DNA from: Siphonodentalium dalli
Taxonomy: Eukaryota > Mollusca > Scaphopoda > Gadilida > Siphonodentaliidae
Reading direction: 5' to 3'
DNA: 64,000 nucleotides
Assembly: GCA_032622095.1 (NCBI GenBank)
Contig: CP136062.1
Coordinates: 160,638,875 to 160,702,874 of the forward strand
Under the pieces are notes generated by a model. That model had not been told where the DNA came from, made no database searches, and saw nothing but the letters and a program-made list of their open reading frames with translations. Both the position numbers and the translations under genes were made by a program. Of this stretch, positions 9,611 to 21,431 are shown piece after piece (position 1 is the first letter of the stretch; each line of letters starts with the position of its first letter).

Positions 9611-11797
9611 ATAGTGTGGTCGTTGGGGAGTTGAACCCGGAAGAAATTGGATACAAGCTGATTTTTGTGTTATTCGACGCGGAAAAACACCAGGAACAAC
9701 ATATCCAAAATCCGCAAAAATCCGCTCATGGGAAAATTCAGGATCCAAGATGGCGTCCATAATGTCTGTTGTTATCACAAAATATTGAATTTCTGCGGTG
9801 CTCCAATTAATGCCAAATTCGTAATAAATTGAAATATATACAAACAATGCTTTGTCGTAAACCATATCTGTAGAATGAATTTCCCAAAATGGCGCCAAAA
9901 TGGACAAAATCGAATGAAATTTACATGTTGTGCAAAATTGAAGAGCTAGTCCTATACGAGTGAACAAACTCTCGATTTATGCGAGGAAGAATGATTGCAG
10001 AGTATAAAATAAACTTTTGATTAGAGATGTACGAATTATCTCTAATGTATCTCACAAGAGAGCAAGCAAAACCAGGGTCTTATGAAACGGTTAAATCTTG
10101 ACTTTTGTACGCCCAGAAACGGAAACATAACGCAGTTTTTTCTGTACTGCTTATCTTGAATCGTGTGATATATGTGTAATTAAACAGCTAAATGGGATTT
10201 AGTAGAGATGTATTGACTATGCGACCTTTTTCTAGAAGCAGAAAAATGTGTACTCCGAGCAGTCTCACGAATGTGACCGATCATCATTTATTTTGATATC
10301 TACAGCATGAAACCTTTAAAATTTAACTGATATAAAACGATATGAAAGATATTTATATAGTACAGGGTAAAATGCATATATTCTATTGTCCGTGTCTCAA
10401 AATAGTAGTCATAGTTGCCTCAGATCAAGTGATAGAACACGAATATTTCGCTTTTATCACAAGAATGCATGGTGTATACCATGAACTAAATTTATTAAAA
10501 CACGAAGGAGTAACATTAGACTATCGTCAATAAATTCTAAACTTGACCAAAATTGCCTACATACTCTGTGACAAAGACTGTGTTTATACCTGGAAATTAT
10601 ATTTGGTTGAATTCACCAAGGCCACATCTACGCGAAACTTACTATGTTTTCTTCAACCGCATCACCACGTTTACTCCTTCTCCCGAATGTTACACATAGC
10701 TGCTGCACACAGAACCACAATGAATACTATTGTGTGAATGTTCAACGTTGAAATAACATCTTAAACGGTGATCACTCGATATTTAGCATGATTATGTGGG
10801 TGGTAATGATAAGATATTTTCAAACAAAAATATACTGAAAACTAATAGTGTGCATTGCGTATCTGCATATTCCAGTTGTAAAGTTGTGATTGATGTAATT
10901 TGAACAAAATTGTCTACTAAGAACACGGTTTGTTAGCAGCATGAAAATTAGTCTTACATACAATGTGTGTTGTACCGTCTCTTTGATCTGGTGAGACGCG
11001 GTGCTAATCTATTGAAGATATGGGTGTTTCTTTACAGTATAATAAGCATTGCTACAAATATGTATTGTTTAATATCATCGGGAGTGCTGACAATTCCGGA
11101 AATATAACTAACATTTAGACCGCTAGAGTGTGCACTTAAATTTCGGCGTTACATTCAATAATTAATCATCATGCCGAATGAAACTACCATGAACTGTGAG
11201 GCGAAACATTAGTTCGTGTGTTGCATGTCCGATATTATTATTTTTGGCCCGACAATTGGATTTTGGATAAGCAGAACACCCAAACTTTAAAGACGCAAAT
11301 CATTGGGGTTTGACTTGCGATGCAGTGGCCGATAAATCCTTGAGATGGATCTGTTTAATGATGTGTGTACCTTTAAAGATATTCAACAACCGACTTGTAT
11401 ATTATCAAAACATATTTTCACTCCTATGTGGTTATCCAATATGTTGCTTTCTTTGTTGTATTGCTTGCAGTTGTGGCCATTTTGACAGCCATTTCATGGC
11501 CACGATTGTATGATTTTCTCTGTGTGTCACTCTATTCGCTCCCGTACTATAATTTAACACAAAAACTGTTATAACGGCATAATTCCGATGCCACAATATA
11601 TCGTATAATGACTTGTTTCGAGAACTGATTTAGTATAGACAACCATGTTGGACGCCATCTTGGATAACAAAGTTTCCCCACAGCGGATTTTTGATATGTT
11701 GTTCCTGAGGCTTTTCCGCGTCGAATGACACCAAAATCAGCTTGTATCCAATTTATTCCGGGTTGATACCCAAATTCTGCTTCAACGACCACACTAT
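9611..11797. mobile_element. Foldback-type element with about 170-bp inverted ends
   Basis: The left end (9611-9770) and right end (11640-11797) are inverted copies, beginning ATAGTGTGGTCGTTG. They share 'ttggatacaagctgattttt' and 'ttccgcgtcgaatgacacc'-type blocks. Both ends carry 'aagatggcgtcc' on their inner side. The central 1.8 kb holds no recognised coding sequence. Target-site duplication was not resolved. Confidence 0.65.
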
Positions 11798-11943
11798 AAG
11801 CTATGTTATCTATGGTATCAAATCATGTAACATCAGAGTGAAGCGCAATGGGTGCAGAACGCACTCAGTCAATACCTCATCACCAAAAGTGTGGTAACAA
11901 ATACAGTTTGATAATAATTATGAGTCTTTAGATTTGTCAAGGA

Positions 11944-12103
11944 CAGTAATGCCCTAAATAATTGACTCCTTAACTGCAGCAGAATTATGGGTTATTTTTC
12001 AGGATTTAGTCGGAAATATGGCTTGTTACCATTCATCGAAATCCTGAAAAATTACCCATAATTCTGCTGCAGTTAAGGAGTCGATTATTTAGGGCATTTA
12101 CTG
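11944..12103. mobile_element. MITE family A, short copy
   Basis: The ends are CAGTAATGCCCTAAATAATT and its complement. The two arms meet directly at 'ccattcatcg', so the loop and part of one arm have been lost. Confidence 0.8.
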
Positions 12104-12403
12104 TAAATCGCATGCAGGTTTTGGTCTGCAGGTTTTGGTCTGCAATTCATACATGCCTGAAAATATGGTGCCAGACAATTGCAGAATGAGGTCTCCAGAG
12201 GGTGAATTTAGTGATGCTACCATGCACAGCGAGCTAGCGAAATAAAAATTCACCCTCTGGGGACCTCATTCTGCATGGCCTCATCTGCTGTGGGACACCT
12301 AGACTCAGATTTAAGTTCCCAGATGGTGATGTGCACCCATTGGGGACCTTGATTATACATGACGTTATCTACCAATTTGGAGATATAGAGAAACTAAACT
12401 AAA

Positions 12404-13317
12404 TAAAAGGTCAGCAGACCACAGTGTCCCCCGACAACATGGCAAGTCGATGCCGCTTTGTTAAAGAAATTTTAAAAAAATGTTGAAATTTTCTAAGTCG
12501 AAAAGGGTTAATAACTCCATAAAAAAAATATTAGCTATATAGATGTTGCAAATCACCAACATGTTAGGAACAATATCCCAAAGTTTCAAATCTCTACATT
12601 TAAAACTGTAGGAGGAGTTGATTACACCATGAAGGTACCCAATCTCATCCAAAGGCAAAAATGTTCCAAATTTTCTAAGTCGAAAACCCCCCAAAAATAT
12701 GGAAAAAATGATATTTTTTATTAGCTATATAGATGTTGCAAATCACCAACATGTTAGGAACAATATCCCAGAGTTTCAAATCTCTACATTTAAAACTGTA
12801 GGAGGAGTTGATTACACCATGAAGGTACCCAATCTCATCCAAAAGGCAAAAATGTTCCAAATTTTCTAAGTCGAAAACCCCCCAAAAATATGGAAAAAAT
12901 GATATTTTTTATTAGCTATATAGATGTTGCAAATCACCAACATGTTAGGAACAATATCCCAGAGTTTCAAATCTCTACATTTAAAACTGTAGGAGGAGTT
13001 GATTACACCATGAAGGTACCCAATCTCATCCAAAAGGCAAAAATGTTCCAAATTTTCTAAGTCGAAAACCTCCCAAAAATATGGAAAAAATGATATTTTT
13101 GATTAGCTATATAGATGTTGCAAATCACCAACATGTTAGGAACAATATCCCAGAGTTTCAAATCTCTACGTTTAAAACTGTAGGAGTTGATTACACCATG
13201 AAGGTACCCGATCTCGGACGCACGGACGCATGGACACACGGACGGACGGACAGACGCACAGACGGACGGACGGACGAGGGTCATTTCTATAGTCCTCCGA
13301 CGGAAACGTCAGGGGAC
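12404..13317 (-). mobile_element. GTCCCCCGA-ended element containing a 190-bp satellite
   Basis: One end has 'ggtcagcagaccacagtg' then GTCCCCCGACA; the other ends in CAGGGGAC preceded by CCTCCGACGG and runs of 'ggacggac'. Between them are about four tandem units (182, 191 and 191 bp spacing), each with 'gatgttgcaaatcaccaaca' and 'gattacaccatgaaggtacc'. A sister element lies in opposite orientation at 51713-52752. There are no coding sequences. Confidence 0.75.
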
Positions 13318-13334
13318 AAAAAGAAACTAACAAG

Positions 13335-13757
13335 AGCTACGCTGGGCGTGCAATATACGCCCTCTCTTGGGTCGGCGGAAACTGGTAAAAAAGGGGCATA
13401 ACTCTGCCAAAAATGGTCGGACAGAACCCAAGTTCGAACTTGACCTGTGTTTTGGTGGGAGAAAGTAATATACCAAATTTGGATTCATTCCGATAAACTA
13501 TACTAAAGTTATCATCCAGACAACAAATTTCAAGGATTTTCTAAGTCAAAAAACGATAAATAAGGGGTATAACTCCGGTGAAAATTGGCGGGCGGAACCC
13601 AAATTCGAACTTGAACTTACTTTTCGGCTAATAAACCCACATACCAAATTTTACTAATTTTGGTTCACTCTAACTAAAGTTATCATCCGGACAACAGGTT
13701 AACGGACGGACAGACCAATACTATAATACGGCCTTTTTTTCAAAAGGGCGTATAAAA
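13335..13757 (+). repeat. 'Ataactc' repeat element, two units
   Basis: The segment runs from 'gctgggcgtgcaatatacgc' to 'aaagggcgtataaaa', giving a rough terminal inversion around 'gggcgtat'. Inside are two diverged units with 'ggggcataactctgcc', 'gaacccaagttcgaactt' and 'aaagttatcatccggacaa', then 'ggacggacagacc'. This style is widespread in mollusc genomes (recollection, not checked). Confidence 0.55.
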
Positions 13758-13922
13758 AACTAAGCGGAAAAGGCCTAAGCAGAATGAGGTCCCCACAAGG
13801 TGAATTTGGTGATGCTAGTCTGCTGTGCAGGGTAGTGTCACTAAATTCACCCTCAGGGGACCTCATTCTGTAAATATCAGGCAACATATTTTGAGGCCTG
13901 TCCATAATATGCCATAGATATG

Positions 13923-14449
13923 CAAATTCCGCGCTGGACCAAAATTTACTTTTGCCAAATAATTTGCCAAATGAAAATATTTGTTGCCACATTATTTATG
14001 AATTTGCCAAATGCTATCCTCTGATAGCATATTTTTCTACAACATTGAGTCTTATTTTGTGGTTTATCATACAACAATAAACCAATCACCGAACAATAGA
14101 ATAGTAGAAGGGTCACTTCATCAGAAGGGCACATTACAAGAGTATTAGCTATGTAACCACCACCACCACACTTAATACGCGTAATCCCTCACCTATGAAT
14201 ACTAATGCTATCAGATTAACTGCATCTTAATAAAGGTGTTAACTTTTCCTAGACCTTATAAAACACCACTAATATAATTATATTGTGATAGTTTCCTGAA
14301 ATGAATGGTATTGATTGACCAATATTTTTCAAATTTCTTGAGGAATTAAAAAGTAACTTGCCAAAAGTTTTGCCGATTGAAAATATTTTTTGCCAAATGT
14401 GAATTATTTTTGCCATTGGCAAATTTGGCAAGTGACAGCGCGAACCCTG
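13923..14449. mobile_element. hAT-like MITE family E, copy 1
   Basis: The right terminus is CAGCGCGAACCCTG; the left is the diverged CAAATTCCGCGCTGG. They are flanked by a perfect 8-bp repeat TAGATATG (13915-13922 and 14450-14457). Both sub-ends are made of repeated 'ttgccaaat' motifs. Its 527-bp length and structure match copy 2 at 21432-21959. Confidence 0.88.
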
Positions 14450-14596
14450 TAGATATGTATTAGGAGCAGGGTGTGGTGTCTGTAATACTGTAAATCTTTG
14501 TATAACTGGAAGTGAACCTAATATCCCTTCACCTCTTGCTAGTATTCACATTGGTCACGTCGTAGGCCAGCATGATAAAATGCTGTATGTAGGCCT

Positions 14597-14841
14597 ACCA
14601 TATAATCAAATGTGGTTAGGGTAATCACCAGATATAATATAAATTAGGTTAGGGTAATCGCCCGATAAAATATAAATGTGGTTATGGTAATCACCAGATA
14701 TAAGATAAATATGGTTAGGGTAATCACCAGATATAATATAAATTTGGTTAGTGTAATCACCAGATATAATATAAATATGGTTAGGGTAATCACCAGATAT
14801 AATATAAATGTGGTTAGGGTAATCACCAGATATAATACAAG
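14597..14841 (+). repeat. 33-bp tandem repeat, array 1
   Basis: About seven units of a 33-bp repeat contain 'ggttagggtaatcaccag' and 'atataatataaat'. A second array of the same unit is at 15694-15985. Confidence 0.9.
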
Positions 14842-14945
14842 AGGTGGCATCAGAGATGCTGTGTCTCGTTTTCGGTGGTTTACCACCGGTGGCTACCGCC
14901 AATTGGTGTGCATCAGTATCGGTAGACTAATTAATAGGTAAAATC

Positions 14946-15693
14946 GAAAAATGACTAATTAAGGGCCATAACTCCATCAAATTTTATCGGGCCTGGCTGG
15001 TTTTCGAACTTGTCAGAAATATTCTTGGCAAGTATGTCTATTCCAAATTTTAAACAAATCGGAGGACGTTTGTTGACGTTATCGCGCTAACGAGCTAAAA
15101 ATTCACGAAAAATGACTAATTAAAGGCCATAACTCTATCAAATTTTATTGGGCCATGCTGGTTTTCGAACTCGTCCAGGATATTATTGGAAGACACTTAT
15201 ATACCAAATTTTAGTTGAATCGGATGACGTTTGTTGAAGTTATCGCGCTAACGAGCTCAAAATTCGTACAAAATGACTAATTAAGGACCATAAATCTATC
15301 AAAGTTTATCGGACCGGGCCGGTTTTCTAACTCGTCCGAGGTATTCTTGGGAGACACCTATATATCAAAATTTCAATCAAATCGGATAACGTTTGTTGAA
15401 GTTATCGCGCTAACGAGCTGAAAATTCGTGAAAAATGACTAATTAAGGGCCATAACTCTATCAAATTTTATCAGACCAGGCCGGTTTTCGAACTCATCCG
15501 AGATATTCTTGGGAGACACCTATATACCAAATTTCAATAAAATCCGATAACGTTTGTTGAAGTTATCGCGCTAACGAGCTGAAAATTCGTGAAAAATGAC
15601 TAATTAAGGGCCATAACTCTATCAAATTTTATCGGACGAGGCCAGTTTTCGAACTCATCCGAGATATTCTTGGGAGACACCTATATACCAAAT
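14946..15693 (+). repeat. 161-bp tandem repeat, about 4.6 units
   Basis: The unit contains 'aaaaatgactaattaagg', 'ggccataactctatcaaa', 'ttcgaactcatccgag' and 'gttgaagttatcgcgctaac'. The array ends within a unit exactly where the second 33-bp array begins. The design resembles the units at 13335-13757. Confidence 0.88.
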
Positions 15694-15985
15694 TACCAGA
15701 TATAATATAAATTAGGTTAGGGTAATCACCAGATATAATATAAATGTGGTTAGGGTAATCACCAGATATAATATAAATTAGGTTAGGGTAATCACCAGAT
15801 ATAATATAAATTAGGTTAGGGTAATCACCAGATATAATATAAATATGGTTAGGGTAATCACCAGATATAATATAAATATGGTTAGGGTAATCGCCTGATA
15901 TAATATAAATGTGGTTAGGGTAATCACCAGATATAATATAAATGTGGTTAGGGTAATCACCAGATATAATATAAATGTGGTTAAG
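15694..15985 (+). repeat. 33-bp tandem repeat, array 2
   Basis: About nine units of the same 33-bp repeat as at 14597-14841 are separated from it by the 161-bp array. Confidence 0.9.
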
Positions 15986-16298
15986 TAACACTAACCTGTG
16001 TTTGTATCGTCCTCTCGATGTTTGAGTCTATCATACACAATGTCCTGACCCTGACTGTTAAACCCATACCTAGAAATTGACAGGAAATAGAGTTCATTCT
16101 ATAGAATCACAGCCCCGTTAATTAGCTTCGGCTAATGCCAAGGCAAAAAGAAATTTCGTCACTATTATTTTAGCCAAGGCAAATTCCAGAACTTGCCAAT
16201 GTTTTGTGCAAAATTTAAACAAATTTTTGTGACATTGTTTTAGCGTTCAGCCCTCGAAATTAGGAAAAATGTCCAACAGCAAATTTAATGCTGTGGCA

Positions 16299-16360
16299 TT
16301 ATAGATTCCACATGTTGCCACGCTGTTTCCCACGGCATTGCTTATTGCTGTGGGCAATTT
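16299..16360 (-). repeat. Dispersed 58-bp core repeat, second copy
   Basis: This is the reverse complement of the blocks at 8961-9018 and 28261-28323, including 'ttccacatgttgccac' and 'ggcattgcttattgc'. The rest of 15986-16420 shows no gene. Confidence 0.6.
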
Positions 16361-16422
16361 AGAGGACTGTAGCGTTACACAGTGGAAGTCTGCAGACATC
16401 AATAATTCACTGTTGAATACCA

Positions 16423-16632
16423 AGGACTACTGAGATAACAAGGACTACTGTGATAACAAGGACTTCTCAGATAACAAGGACTACTGATATAACAAGGACT
16501 ACTGAGATAACAAGGAATACTGAGATAACAAGTGCTACTGAGATAACAAGGACTACTGTGATAACAAGGACTTCTCAGATAACAAGGACTACTGAGATAA
16601 CAAGGACTACTGAGATAACAAGGAATACTGCT
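16423..16632 (+). repeat. 18-bp tandem repeat
   Basis: About 11-12 units of 'aacaaggactactgagat' with small variants occupy the place where the left half of a MITE-B copy would be. Confidence 0.88.
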
Positions 16633-16925
16633 ATGGGAGACCTAGGATCAGATTGAAGCTCCCAAGTTGAAGTTGGCGATGTTCACCCGTTAATTACCTC
16701 GATTATGCATTTTATCTTCTGCAAATTAGGGGATATAGAAACTGAACAGAAGGGGAAAAGTAACAAAAACTTATGTTAATTTAAGGCTATAGACACTTCC
16801 AAGAAGATGAGGCCTAAGAAGAATGAGGTCCCCCATAGGGTGAATTTGGTGATGATAGCCCACTGTGCGGGGTAGCATCACTAAATTCACCCTCTGAGGA
16901 CCTCAATTGCAAATGTCAGACATAC
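16633..16925. mobile_element. MITE family B, right part
   Basis: It has the central 'gatgttcaccc' segment, then the right hairpin 'gaggtcccccatagggtg' with its complement, then 'tgcaaatgtcagacatac'. It is followed at about 16930-17000 by 'agcgctatataaaac' and ATT repeats, a LINE/SINE-type tail. Confidence 0.65.
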
Positions 16926-17945
16926 TATTTCAATGCTTGAGTGTAATGTGTCTCAGAGCAAGAAATAGGTAAAGCGCTATATAAAACTGTCATTATTATG
17001 TTATCATCCCAAAAAAAGGGTATTTGCAGGCAAGAAACTGATGTGTCAACAGAAAATAAAACATCAGAACATTGTGAGCCCTGGGAGAAGATGTCACTGG
17101 TAAATGGCAAAATTACCCAATCACAAGTTGAGTCAACAGACTCATGCGACCACAGTGGAAATAAGCATTCATTATTTTAGTATGAGATTTCCTGTGGTAA
17201 CCCAGGCTTTGGTGTCAATTAATCCCCTTATTGATGGGAGTAGCTGTGGTGCAGCATTAAAGATCCTGGGTCAGTGCATTCTCTTATATATACAAGTCTC
17301 CCATAGGGAGCCTCACACATAGAAGAGAATGCACTGGCTTACAAGGTCAAGGTAAATATTGTTAGGCCAATGTATTCTCTTATATATATGAGGCTCTCTC
17401 TGGGAGACTCGCATATATAATAGTCCAGTGCATTTATGAGAAAAAAATACCACACCTGGAACTAATTGCAACAGAATTTTTTTTTGCTGGAATAAGTACA
17501 TAAACCCTCCATAAACAACATACTAAAAATCGGCAAAAATCGGAAAAAGGGAAATAAATTTGGGGAAATTTGGTAAAATCATCAATTTATGGATTTTCAT
17601 GGATGCATATAAAAACAATCAAATTCACAAATCCTACAAATGGTATGTGTATTGTGTCGACCTCAATTTCCTGAACCCAGTACTGAAAACCAGTCCCAGA
17701 TTCATTACGTATTTTTCGAGTTGTGTGCCTTCAAAAACGCGAGTTTATCTGATTTCGGCCCATTTTCTGGGCCTCAATTTCGAAGAATGAGCCAAAATGC
17801 CTTATTTATGATTAATTATTAAATAAACTAGAGCAAACTGAAGGGATTTTTCAGTGTTATAGTAATTTCCTCACTAGATTAAACACAAAATATGATTAAT
17901 ATGTGTATCTATAATTAAGAAGAAGATTATATTCTCAAACAAAAT

Positions 17946-19071
17946 TAGAGCTGAAACGGTTAGACGGTTAACCGGTTAGCATCCGGTTAGCGACGTAACC
18001 GGTTAGAAAAAAATGAACCGGACGAAACCGCATCCCGTTATCAGTTGAATGTGAACGTGAATAATCCTCAAAATATTAGGTTAAATGATGCAAAACTAAT
18101 ACTAAATCCTGTGTCACCGGTAGTAGAGTGCAACGCAAGCATTAATTGGTACACGCGATAGTATCAGATACTTAGTAGCAATTCTCGAACTGTCTGCAAG
18201 TGTCGGCGACCTTCAATCAATTCCGGCCCTTTGAAGTTTTCTCTGATCTTCCGACAAGAGCACGTGTGCAGTCACTGTGTATCAAGGCGGGATAGTTCAA
18301 TGCAATGACGTCACTGAATCAGTGAATCTGTCATCTGATAGACACCCCTCAGGTATTATTTCGTGTTGAATTTTGAGAAGGGAAGACGCTTCAAGACGGC
18401 TATTATCTAAATGGAATCGCGTAAATCAGAAGTGTGGGCGAATTTCCGATTGGTAGAAGACAATGCAAACAAAAAAATGTTTGCGGAATACAAAATTTGT
18501 CGTGATGATAGTGATTCCGACGAATAGTATTAGGCCTATAGAATAGGACTGCATTACCTAACTGACCTTCATTTTAGTGCTATAGCTTATTAGCTACATG
18601 TATGAGTTATTACGTTTCAGTTTTTATTAAATCATTGGAGGATATACCAATGATGGTAATTATATATTACAGATCTTTAATGTATAGTGTTGTTACTCGT
18701 TTTACCAATACCCAATTACCCATACTATTGTTACTCGTTTTACAGATGCCCAAACATGCTGATCACCGGCAAATGGCGGCAATTGCAAATAAGCATCCCC
18801 TGCCATTCACAATTTTCACTTGCTCATTCCCCATCACGAGATTCAGCAAAAGAACAGTGAATGCGTGTTTTTGAATATCGTTAAATGCCGCGAATAAGGT
18901 CTTTAGTTCAGCTGCTATTTCTCACCTAGGTCTGTCCCTGGAGCATGGCAAATGTCGACATAATTAGTCAGAGAGTTCTAAGTCCACTATAAATTAGCGG
19001 TTAACCGGTTGAAATCCGGTTAACCCCGATGGTTAACCGGTTAGAAGAATGGGTCAACCGTTTCAGCTCTA
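17946..19071. mobile_element. hAT-like element, deletion derivative, 8-bp duplication
   Basis: The termini are TAGAGCTGAAACGGTT and AACCGTTTCAGCTCTA, flanked by a perfect 8-bp repeat AACAAAAT (17938-17945 and 19072-19079). Subterminal 'ggttaaccggttag' motifs occur at both ends. Inside is a small ORF at 18411-18527 that looks like the start of a BED-finger transposase. The insertion splits the left arm of the foldback element and is therefore younger. Confidence 0.88.
18411..18527 (+). pseudogene. Remnant of hAT transposase N-terminus (BED-like)
   Basis: A 38-residue ORF begins MESRKSEVWANFRLVED and ends CRDDSDSDE. The W-x-x-F spacing and the following basic segment with one remaining Cys resemble the start of a BED zinc finger, found at the N-terminus of hAT transposases. 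The second half of the finger and the catalytic domain are missing. The acidic Ser/Asp ending suggests that the start and end of a transposase were joined by internal deletion. This interpretation is an inference from a short match and from its place inside a hAT-like element. Confidence 0.5.
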
Positions 19072-21188
19072 AACAAAATGTGTGTTCCATTGTATGGACT
19101 TGGTCAATTTTGCCTCTGACACTGAATGTGTGTGATGAAATGCAATATTTGAGGTCATGTAACTCAATAATTTAATACCCATATGCCATGCTTTTCTTAT
19201 AACCTTTTAAGTATGTTGGATTGAACAAATTGTAAAGGTATTAACAGGACATTATTTAAGAAAATCAACTTATGGCCCTTTGAATACTTAGTTTTAGCTT
19301 GTTTCCAAAGATGCCAGTTTGAGGCATTTTTGACCAATCTAAAAGGTTTTGGGCCATAAAAACAAAAATCAATGGGTGTTTTAATGTGTAAAATTATTTG
19401 AACTTTCCTCCCACAACACTTTAGTGATAAAAAATTAGCCTTACATTGGTTATGCCATAGTATTTCACTTGATTTCTTTCATTTTTCAGGAAACTGACTC
19501 CAAATTTTAACGTTGGTATAGGGGTGGGAAAAATCACAAAATGCAATCTTATCACCAAATTACAGCCATTTCAGACACAATGTTGTTTTCTTCCAGTTTG
19601 TGTACATTCCTGTTGCATTTTAAAACTGCTTAATACGTTATCGGACGTTGATTTATAATTTTATGGTTATGTTGTATAAAAATAATCTCAAAATAGCCAA
19701 TTTGACATTTCACTGCCAAATTATGACAAAAAATATTATGGCTCTGTCAATAAACATAAACAAAGGAAATATGAAATTATGTATGAAAGAACAATGTAAG
19801 CAGAAACTGTTAATATAAAGTTTTCTGCTTCAAGATGCATAATTTTGAAGATTTTTTTTATATGCTTTCCCCTACCCCATTTTTCTGCCGTTCAAATTTG
19901 GAGTATGTTTCCACAATGATGAGTGAAATCCAGTGACATTCATTGGTATAACCATTGAAATGCTATTTTCTCAACAAAAAATGATTTAAGAGGACATATC
20001 ACATAATTTTACACAATAAACGTTCGTTAATTTTTCTGAATATGCCTAAAATCCTTTTAAAATTGACAAAAACGTCACACAATAGCATTTTCGGAAAAGA
20101 TGCTAGACTAAGAGTTCATATGACCATAATTTTATTTTCTTCACCAATGTATTTGGAAATTCCTTCACAATTTGTTCAATCTAGTATTCTCAAAATGTTA
20201 TGAGAAAAGCAGAGCATATGGATATTAATTTATTGAGTTACATGACCTCAAATATGGCATTTCATCACACGAGTTCTGTGTCAAGGCAAATACAATGGAA
20301 CACACATTTTGTTTGAGAATATTTTATTCTCGTTATTCATAGATGCACATATTAATCATATTTTGTGTTTTATCTAGTGAGGAAATTACTAAAACAGTGA
20401 AAAAGTAATTAATTTTGCTCTAGTTTTTAAAATAATTAACCATATAATACGGCATTTGGCTCATTCTGCGAAATTAAGGCTCCGAAATCAGGTAAACTCG
20501 CGTTTTTGAAGGCACACAACTCGAAAAATACTTAAGGAATCTGGGAATGGTTTCCAGTTCTGGATTCAGGAAAATGTGGTCGACAAAATAGGCATGATAT
20601 TTGTAGGACTTGTAAATTTGAATTTTTTATATAAATTCATGAAAACCCATAAATTGATGATTTGACCAAATTTTCTCATTTATTTTTCACGAAATTCACT
20701 AATTTCCCTTTTTCCGATTTTTGCCGATTTTTAGTATGTCGTTTATGGAGGGTATATGTACCAATTCCAGCAAAAAAAAATTCTGTTGCAATTAGTTCTG
20801 GGTAAAACCATAAATGCACTGGACTATACGAGAATGCATTGGCAAAGGGTATTTGCTAAATTTCAGGAAGCTCCAGTCATGGAAGGGTTGAAGGCCCACT
20901 TAATTTTCTATCTCTTAGTTGTGAATTATGATGCATTCTGGGGGAAATAACGGCGGAAGTCTTGGGGTGAATCTGAGACTCTCTATCACTTGATGGACAC
21001 TCCTAGACCACAGATGTTCCATATTCTGGTGGAATATATATATCTTTTGGTTCTTCTTCTAAATGATATATAATATTGAATATGTTGTGTATAATGTGAT
21101 CTGGGCATTCGTAAATTAAGTGGGACTTTAAACTCACATACCTAGTTTCTTGAAGTGAAACATTCAAAAGCAGTAAGATGAATAATAC

Positions 21189-21388
21189 CTATTAATAGCA
21201 CCTTTGTCCTCCAGCAGCCGGAATACTCTCGGTTTTGGATTTCCTTCCTGCGGCTTTGGTAAAACGCTGCCGATTTCAACGAAACCAAATCCCATTTGCA
21301 GTAATCCGTCAACAGCTTCCCCGTCCTTATCAAACCCAGCTGCCAATCCGACTGGATTCCTGAATGTCCTGCCCCAAACTGTAATGCG
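21189..21388 (-). CDS. DHODH: DHODH coding exon 3 (FMN-site region)
   Basis: This exon has 200 nt, acceptor ...TTTTAG and donor GTATTA, entering in phase 0 and leaving after 66 codons plus two bases (AG). It encodes the first part of the barrel. [20 protein letters not shown] and [17 protein letters not shown] carry the residues that contact FMN and orotate in class 2 dihydroorotate dehydrogenases (the AAGFDK and EIGS motifs), and PRVFRL..D.GAINRY follows. In animal homologues the block is GSVTPKPQ; here Thr is Leu, a small oddity. The following exon (starting with the YGFN segment) was not found down to position 1. Confidence 0.95.
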
Positions 21389-21431
21389 CTAAAATATCAA
21401 AAGTATTGTATAGTACATGTAAGGTAGCAAT

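Larger units (their letters stand above)
12165..13893. mobile_element. MITE family B copy split by later insertions
   Basis: The left half (12165-12400) and right half (13765-13893) together make one family-B element: outer 'cagacaattgcagaatgagg' on the left, 'cctcattctgtaaatatcag' on the right, and hairpins on both sides. The interval between them holds two other elements, at 12404-13317 and 13335-13757. Confidence 0.7.
17223..20887. mobile_element. 3.7-kb foldback element (piggyBac-like ends)
   Basis: The left edge is TTAA (17219-17222) followed by TCCCCTTATTGATGGGAG; the right edge is GTCATGGAAGGG followed by TTGA. Inverted arms are visible from about 17440 to 19550 and back from about 20830 to 19800, including 'aaaatcggcaaaaatcgg' and 'cgcgagtttatctgatttcg' with their complements. 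The arms are diverged, with the centre near 19.6-19.75 kb. Subterminal 'tgcattctcttatatat' palindromes link it to elements near 56 and 63.7 kb. The left arm is interrupted by a hAT-like element at 17946-19071. No transposase was seen. Assignment to piggyBac is inferred from TTAA and the related smaller copies. Confidence 0.6.

Noticed and set aside
14597-14841. Interstitial telomere
   Set aside because: TTAGGG occurs once per 33-bp unit, not as a perfect hexamer run.
14606-15991. Periodic frames such as NHIYIISGDYP repeats
   Set aside because: Produced by the 33-bp satellite, which is a multiple of three.
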